Below are positions 28,308 to 32,019 of a stretch of 32,019 nt of DNA, in pieces. How positions within the stretch are numbered: the stretch's first letter is position 1; each line of letters starts with the position of its first letter. Under the pieces are notes generated by a model. It did no database searches. It was not told where the DNA came from and saw nothing but the letters and a program-made list of their open reading frames with translations. Source of the stretch: Seminavis robusta (taxonomy: Eukaryota > Bacillariophyta > Bacillariophyceae > Naviculales > Naviculaceae); contig CAICTM010001305.1 in the NCBI GenBank assembly GCA_903772945.1, forward strand, positions 1 to 32,019. Direction: 5' to 3'. A program made the position numbers and the translations under genes.

Positions 28308-30743
28308 ATGAGTCCAGTATCCAATCCAATGCTCTCCCCCACAATGAGGCGACGATGTGCCGTTTTGTTCTTGTTTCTCGTTTGCTTCCTTTCATCTCCC
28401 TCCTTTTCCAACGCGAGACAAGCCTCCTCTTCCTTTGAGATGCCCAAAGAAGACCCCTATAAAGTACTGGGCGTCCCTCACCGTGCCAATCAAGAAACCA
28501 TCAAGAAAGCATACCGAGAAAAGGCAAAGGACACTCATCCAGATAAACATCCCGATATTGATCCGGCTGTGGCCAATGAACGCTTTCGTCGCGTGGTCCA
28601 AGCCTTTGAACTCTTGTCCAATCCAAGTCACAAACGACGATATGACTTGCTCAAGAACCAAAAGAATAAGAAAATGACAACTTCCTATCAAAAACAACAA
28701 AACAAGCGCAAGTTTACGCAAACCAAGACAGAGCAGAGAAGTAATGGACACTCCAGCTACACCTTTAGCACATCGCAAAAAACAAACAAACAGCAGCAGC
28801 AACAAATGAACCAAAAACAACAATTCCATGGTTCCCAACAGAATGCTCATACCAAACGAGCACAGATTCTAAAGGATGCCGAGCAGGCCCAAGAATTCGT
28901 CCTCAAGTTGGCTTCGTTAGATCAGCTCCAATCGACTCTTCTAGATCGGAATCAACGCTTCACGAAACACTTTCTTTGTGTTTTTGTGGCTGGCAAACAA
29001 GTAGAACACTTTGTCACAGAAGAACTACTCTTTCCCTATCCATTTGCGGGTCCCATCAGTCCACAGCATCCAACCACAACAACTCAATGGCAAGACATTC
29101 TCCAAATCGCCAAAGTCCGATACAATGCCCCCACGCCTCTGACGCAGGCATTTCGAGTTCCCTCGGTAGCCAGTGCCCAACGCACGGGAAAACCCACCAT
29201 TGTCTTTGCTCGCCGAGGAGATTTGATCAGTGAGTTCAAAGTCTACCGACCCACCGGGAGCTGGATGCCACAGGGATATTTCAAACTGGAAGACTGGGTT
29301 CGAAAACAACTACGAGTCCAAGTCACCATTGTCAACTATCACCATGCTCCCATTCAACTCTTTTCCAAAACTGGCAAGGCGTCCATGCGAGACAGCTCGG
29401 ACAATATTCAAATTTTCGAAAATCCCGTTCCTCCGGGACATCAAATCACATTGCAGGCATTCACCGCCGACCGCATCATGATGATGGATGCCAATGTCGA
29501 CAAATATCCCGGTAGTGGCGGATGGAAGTCTCTGCTCTTGCAACGAGAAGACGTGCTACAACGAGTGGTACTGGATGATATACTGGTTCTAACCAAGACG
29601 ACAGAACTGCAACAGACAGTGGAGGTGGGAGCCGGATATGGGACCACTCGCCGTTGCTACGATCTCTCCACGCAGTGTACTACATGGACGGCCTCCCGAA
29701 AAGCAGGAGAATTGCCAAACTGTCAGGCACAAGTGGAGTTTGGCCACAACATTTGTCCCAAGTCATGTGGGGTCTGCGTCGATGCGCCATGGAATGGCCT
29801 GTACTATGCACTCTTTCATCTTCCACTGCACAAAGTGCCTACACCCATCTTGCGGGGGCCCTTGTCGGTGTTGCGTAGTACGGTTGGCTTTCTGGACGTC
29901 TTTTTCCATGACTTTGCGCATGTTTGGTCTATGCGACGCAATGTGGCGGCCGGATTCATCCTCGCAGGGTTGTTGGGAGGCATTCAAATTGTTACTCTCG
30001 GGCAAATGCTCGTGACGGTGCCATCCAATCTACAGCGGCAACTGCATCTTCATCAAGCGGGGGCAATGGTCGTGCTGATCTTTACCCTCATTGCGTCGGG
30101 CTTTTGGTTGTCGCAACAGCCCTCGTCGGAAGTTCCACCGCTTATTCGAGGCTTTCAAGTGGATTTGGTCCAAGTTGTGCTAAAGTCGATGGATGTCGTC
30201 TACGCCCTGCTCTATCTAGGCTTTCTCTCGTGGGTTGTTGCAGGCAAATTGGCCCAAAAACTGCGACGTCAAGGGCCACGCCACCAACAATCCAACTTGC
30301 CAACCTTTCTGTTTCTGTGGCTGATGGTATCCAGTCTACTGCTCTGGGTTACCACATATCTTTTATACAATAACAATCCTCTTGTGGACGGCAGGAAGAA
30401 CCGTCGTTCCAGTCGATGGTCTCAGATCTGGAAGCTCCGCAAGAATGTGGCTCTGGCCATTTTCTTGGTGGGATGTCTCGTGGGAGCTCTGGCGTTGTCT
30501 TTGGGACGGCTCTTTTGGCAGTCTTCCGCGAAACGATACCTAGGTCTATCACTATTGAATGGGAGTGTCCTCCTGGTTGGGGTCAGCTTGGCGTTACAGG
30601 ACCAGTATTTTGCCAAAGACCTGCAGCATGTTCTGCAGATGCGCATGAGCGCGGCAATTCCCTGTGCTCTCTTAGGAATGATGTGGGGTGTGGGACTTGC
30701 TCACATCCTTTCAACGTACCAGGTCAAAGTAAAGGTGGACTAA
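28308..30743 (+). CDS. J-domain / ShKT multi-pass membrane protein (ER)
   Basis: The protein has 811 residues from one exon. The ATG at 28308 is the first in frame, since the extension upstream opens with TTG. A signal peptide or anchor (about 14-36, RRRCAVLFLFLVCFLSS) precedes a J domain at about 47-116 with HPD at 77-79, placing the J domain in the ER lumen. A Gln/Lys-rich linker follows. A region (about 190-320) with a possible degenerate thioredoxin fold (FLCVFVAG ... KPTIVFARRGD) has no CxxC. A beta segment (about 335-390, VTIVNYHHAPIQLFSK ... PPGHQITLQAF) resembles VHL-beta-like modules. A six-Cys ShKT domain lies at 450-490 (RCYDLSTQC ... CPKSCGVC). About seven hydrophobic helices occupy about 550-800. 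It probably recruits a luminal Hsp70 to membrane-bound folding or quality control. The J and ShKT calls are firm; the middle folds are inference. Confidence 0.85.
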   Translation: MSPVSNPMLSPTMRRRCAVLFLFLVCFLSSPSFSNARQASSSFEMPKEDPYKVLGVPHRANQETIKKAYREKAKDTHPDKHPDIDPAVANERFRRVVQAFELLSNPSHKRRYDLLKNQKNKKMTTSYQKQQNKRKFTQTKTEQRSNGHSSYTFSTSQKTNKQQQQQMNQKQQFHGSQQNAHTKRAQILKDAEQAQEFVLKLASLDQLQSTLLDRNQRFTKHFLCVFVAGKQVEHFVTEELLFPYPFAGPISPQHPTTTTQWQDILQIAKVRYNAPTPLTQAFRVPSVASAQRTGKPTIVFARRGDLISEFKVYRPTGSWMPQGYFKLEDWVRKQLRVQVTIVNYHHAPIQLFSKTGKASMRDSSDNIQIFENPVPPGHQITLQAFTADRIMMMDANVDKYPGSGGWKSLLLQREDVLQRVVLDDILVLTKTTELQQTVEVGAGYGTTRRCYDLSTQCTTWTASRKAGELPNCQAQVEFGHNICPKSCGVCVDAPWNGLYYALFHLPLHKVPTPILRGPLSVLRSTVGFLDVFFHDFAHVWSMRRNVAAGFILAGLLGGIQIVTLGQMLVTVPSNLQRQLHLHQAGAMVVLIFTLIASGFWLSQQPSSEVPPLIRGFQVDLVQVVLKSMDVVYALLYLGFLSWVVAGKLAQKLRRQGPRHQQSNLPTFLFLWLMVSSLLLWVTTYLLYNNNPLVDGRKNRRSSRWSQIWKLRKNVALAIFLVGCLVGALALSLGRLFWQSSAKRYLGLSLLNGSVLLVGVSLALQDQYFAKDLQHVLQMRMSAAIPCALLGMMWGVGLAHILSTYQVKVKVD

Positions 30744-31621
30744 CTGGCTGGTGCATCGTACAAGCCCAAACAGCGTCCATCAGCATTGGCTTCTACTTTC
30801 CATTCATGCACAAGCCAGCCGATTTGGGACAACCAAAATGATAGAAACTGCACATTACATAACGATATACAACGATATCGTGTCCTTTCCTAGCTAGAGC
30901 CAGCTAGCATCCCACCGTTTTATAGAGGGCTAATGAGCTCGCTGAGGGTCTGGTCTCCAAACTCCTTCTCGTCGTAATGTCTACCGGTGGTAAATGTCAC
31001 GAGTGTGGGAACGTCTCAGCAACAGCAAAGGGTTTCCAAATTGCCTACAATGAATGGAGTTGGCTGGTTCATCATGGGTCTGGCCTGAGATGGACCAGTT
31101 CCAGCCTGGCTTTGGACCTAGACTACCGGTAGCAGAGTTGGGGGCCTGATTGGTCCAGGTGTTGGTCCTTGGGAACTGAGAGTACTCTCTGGCCCATGAT
31201 AACTCTGGCCCTATTGTGTGTTTATTTAGATTTTGGTTGAGAAGTGTTTTCTCTCTTCGAGAATTTCGTCTCCTGGAGACGATTTGCTTTAGGGGTAATG
31301 GTACCGATGGGGGCAGAGGTTTGAATTATACCCGGCGCGCATTACTTAGAAGGCCCTGTAGAAGTCTACGTATTCGACTAGTATTGTATTGACGGGATAC
31401 AGTCACGCATGTACATGCACATGAAAGTCGCCTTGCGTTCTTCACATTTTAAAAGTTGGTTCCTAATTTTTCGGGGTCACTGTGATTTGATTGGACGCTT
31501 GATCTTTTTTCAATGACTGACATTGAATGACGTACGAGGTGCAATGCGAATCTCAGAAGGTAGTTGTAGTAATAAAGTTTTTATATATAGATTATTTACC
31601 CTATATCCCTACCGTTTATAC
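30744..31621. other. Intergenic stretch, no supported gene
   Basis: This lies between the convergent J-protein gene and helicase fragment. A CTAGCTAG palindrome lies at 30890-30897. A GGACC/GGTCC-rich patch at about 31090-31170 is loosely similar, in inverted orientation, to the 27104-27320 repeat. An AT-rich stretch at about 31570-31620 may be the helicase 3' flank. Confidence 0.45.
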
Positions 31622-32019
31622 TTATAACAAGAACCCGTCTTCTCGCTGGAACATTTCATCGTATTGATCTTCTCCTAGGACAGAAAGCCCAATAGTATCC
31701 TTAAATCTTGCAAGCATGTCTCTCATTCGTTGTGGCATGGCAAAGTTCTTTGGATCCCAATCCAGCTTCTTCAATAAGAACAAACCACTCATGGTTCGCA
31801 CCCTTGATAACACCAACGTAAGCCAGTTTTGACAGTATCGCCATGAATGTACCAATAACCACACTGCAGTATATTCCTGTAATTTGTGTCCAGTTGTCGC
31901 AGAATTGCTGATAATCGGGAACTGCTTACCCTTCATCTTGGTGTGTACAACTTCTCCGTCATAAAACCATCTGGTACTGAAAGTGTAGTCTTGCTCCGTT
32001 ACATCTCCTCTCTTTTCCC
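31622..32019 (-). CDS. PIF1-like helicase, C-terminal part (runs off the window)
   Basis: The frame is open from the right edge to the stop at 31622, so at least 131 residues are present and the N-terminus lies outside. The segment FPIISNSATTGHKLQEYTAVW is the SF1 helicase region around motif V. NWLTLVLSRVRTMSGLFLLKKLD contains the SRVRT motif VI of PIF1/Rrm3- and Helitron-type helicases. Such genes are abundant in diatoms, often as parts of Helitron-like elements. The usual HKLQG glycine is glutamate here (HKLQE), which may mean a decayed or divergent copy. No Helitron terminus is recognisable in the 3' flank inside the window. Confidence 0.75.
   Translation of the reverse strand, partial: EKRGDVTEQDYTFSTRWFYDGEVVHTKMKGKQFPIISNSATTGHKLQEYTAVWLLVHSWRYCQNWLTLVLSRVRTMSGLFLLKKLDWDPKNFAMPQRMRDMLARFKDTIGLSVLGEDQYDEMFQREDGFLL

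Overview
The window reads as nuclear DNA of a pennate diatom (stramenopile), possibly Seminavis robusta or a relative. The evidence is a plastid precursor with an ASAFAP-type signal/transit junction (VDA-FQAP), two single-pass leucine-rich-repeat (LRR) receptor-like proteins with Pro/Thr stalks of the kind expanded in pennate diatoms, an RNI-like LRR protein with the diatom-type C-terminus, short GT-AG introns of 75-111 nt, and a compact gene order. The species name is an inference; the lineage is fairly secure.

Layout, left to right: an intracellular LRR protein (166-1431, +); a tRNA-Val(AAC) (2184-2257, +); a GA-rich minisatellite; a ~1,000-residue disordered/coiled-coil protein (2987-6046, +); a DUF1769/Duc1-like protein (6734-7645, -); a type II membrane GT92-like glycosyltransferase (8551-10167, -), which shares a 407-bp divergent promoter region with a surface protein of two PPC-like beta domains (10575-12311, +, one intron); a large LRR receptor-like protein (13047-16511, +); a plastid-targeted membrane protein with a zinc ribbon (17784-18560, -).

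Next comes a complete DNA transposon (18807-21590): perfect 22-bp terminal inverted repeats, flanking TTAA target-site duplication, and one spliced transposase gene on the minus strand with a DDE-like, DUF7869-type core. One in-frame TGA interrupts the transposase.

To its right: a small basic coiled-coil protein (21961-22428, +); a two-pore-domain potassium channel in three exons (22971-24605, +), with its two introns at almost equivalent points of the two selectivity filters and an unusually long first extracellular loop; a second LRR receptor-like protein in three exons (24731-26702, -), convergent with the channel gene at only 125 bp; a repeat-bearing intergenic stretch; a J-domain/ShKT/multi-pass membrane protein (28308-30743, +); and the 3' end of a PIF1-like helicase running off the right edge (31622-32019, -).

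The genes do not form a pathway. The common theme is secretory or cell-surface proteins (glycosyltransferase, PPC protein, two LRR receptors, K+ channel, ER J protein) plus mobile-element genes. Intergenic DNA carries two recurring palindromic motifs, CTAGCTAG and GGTACC/GTACGGTAC.
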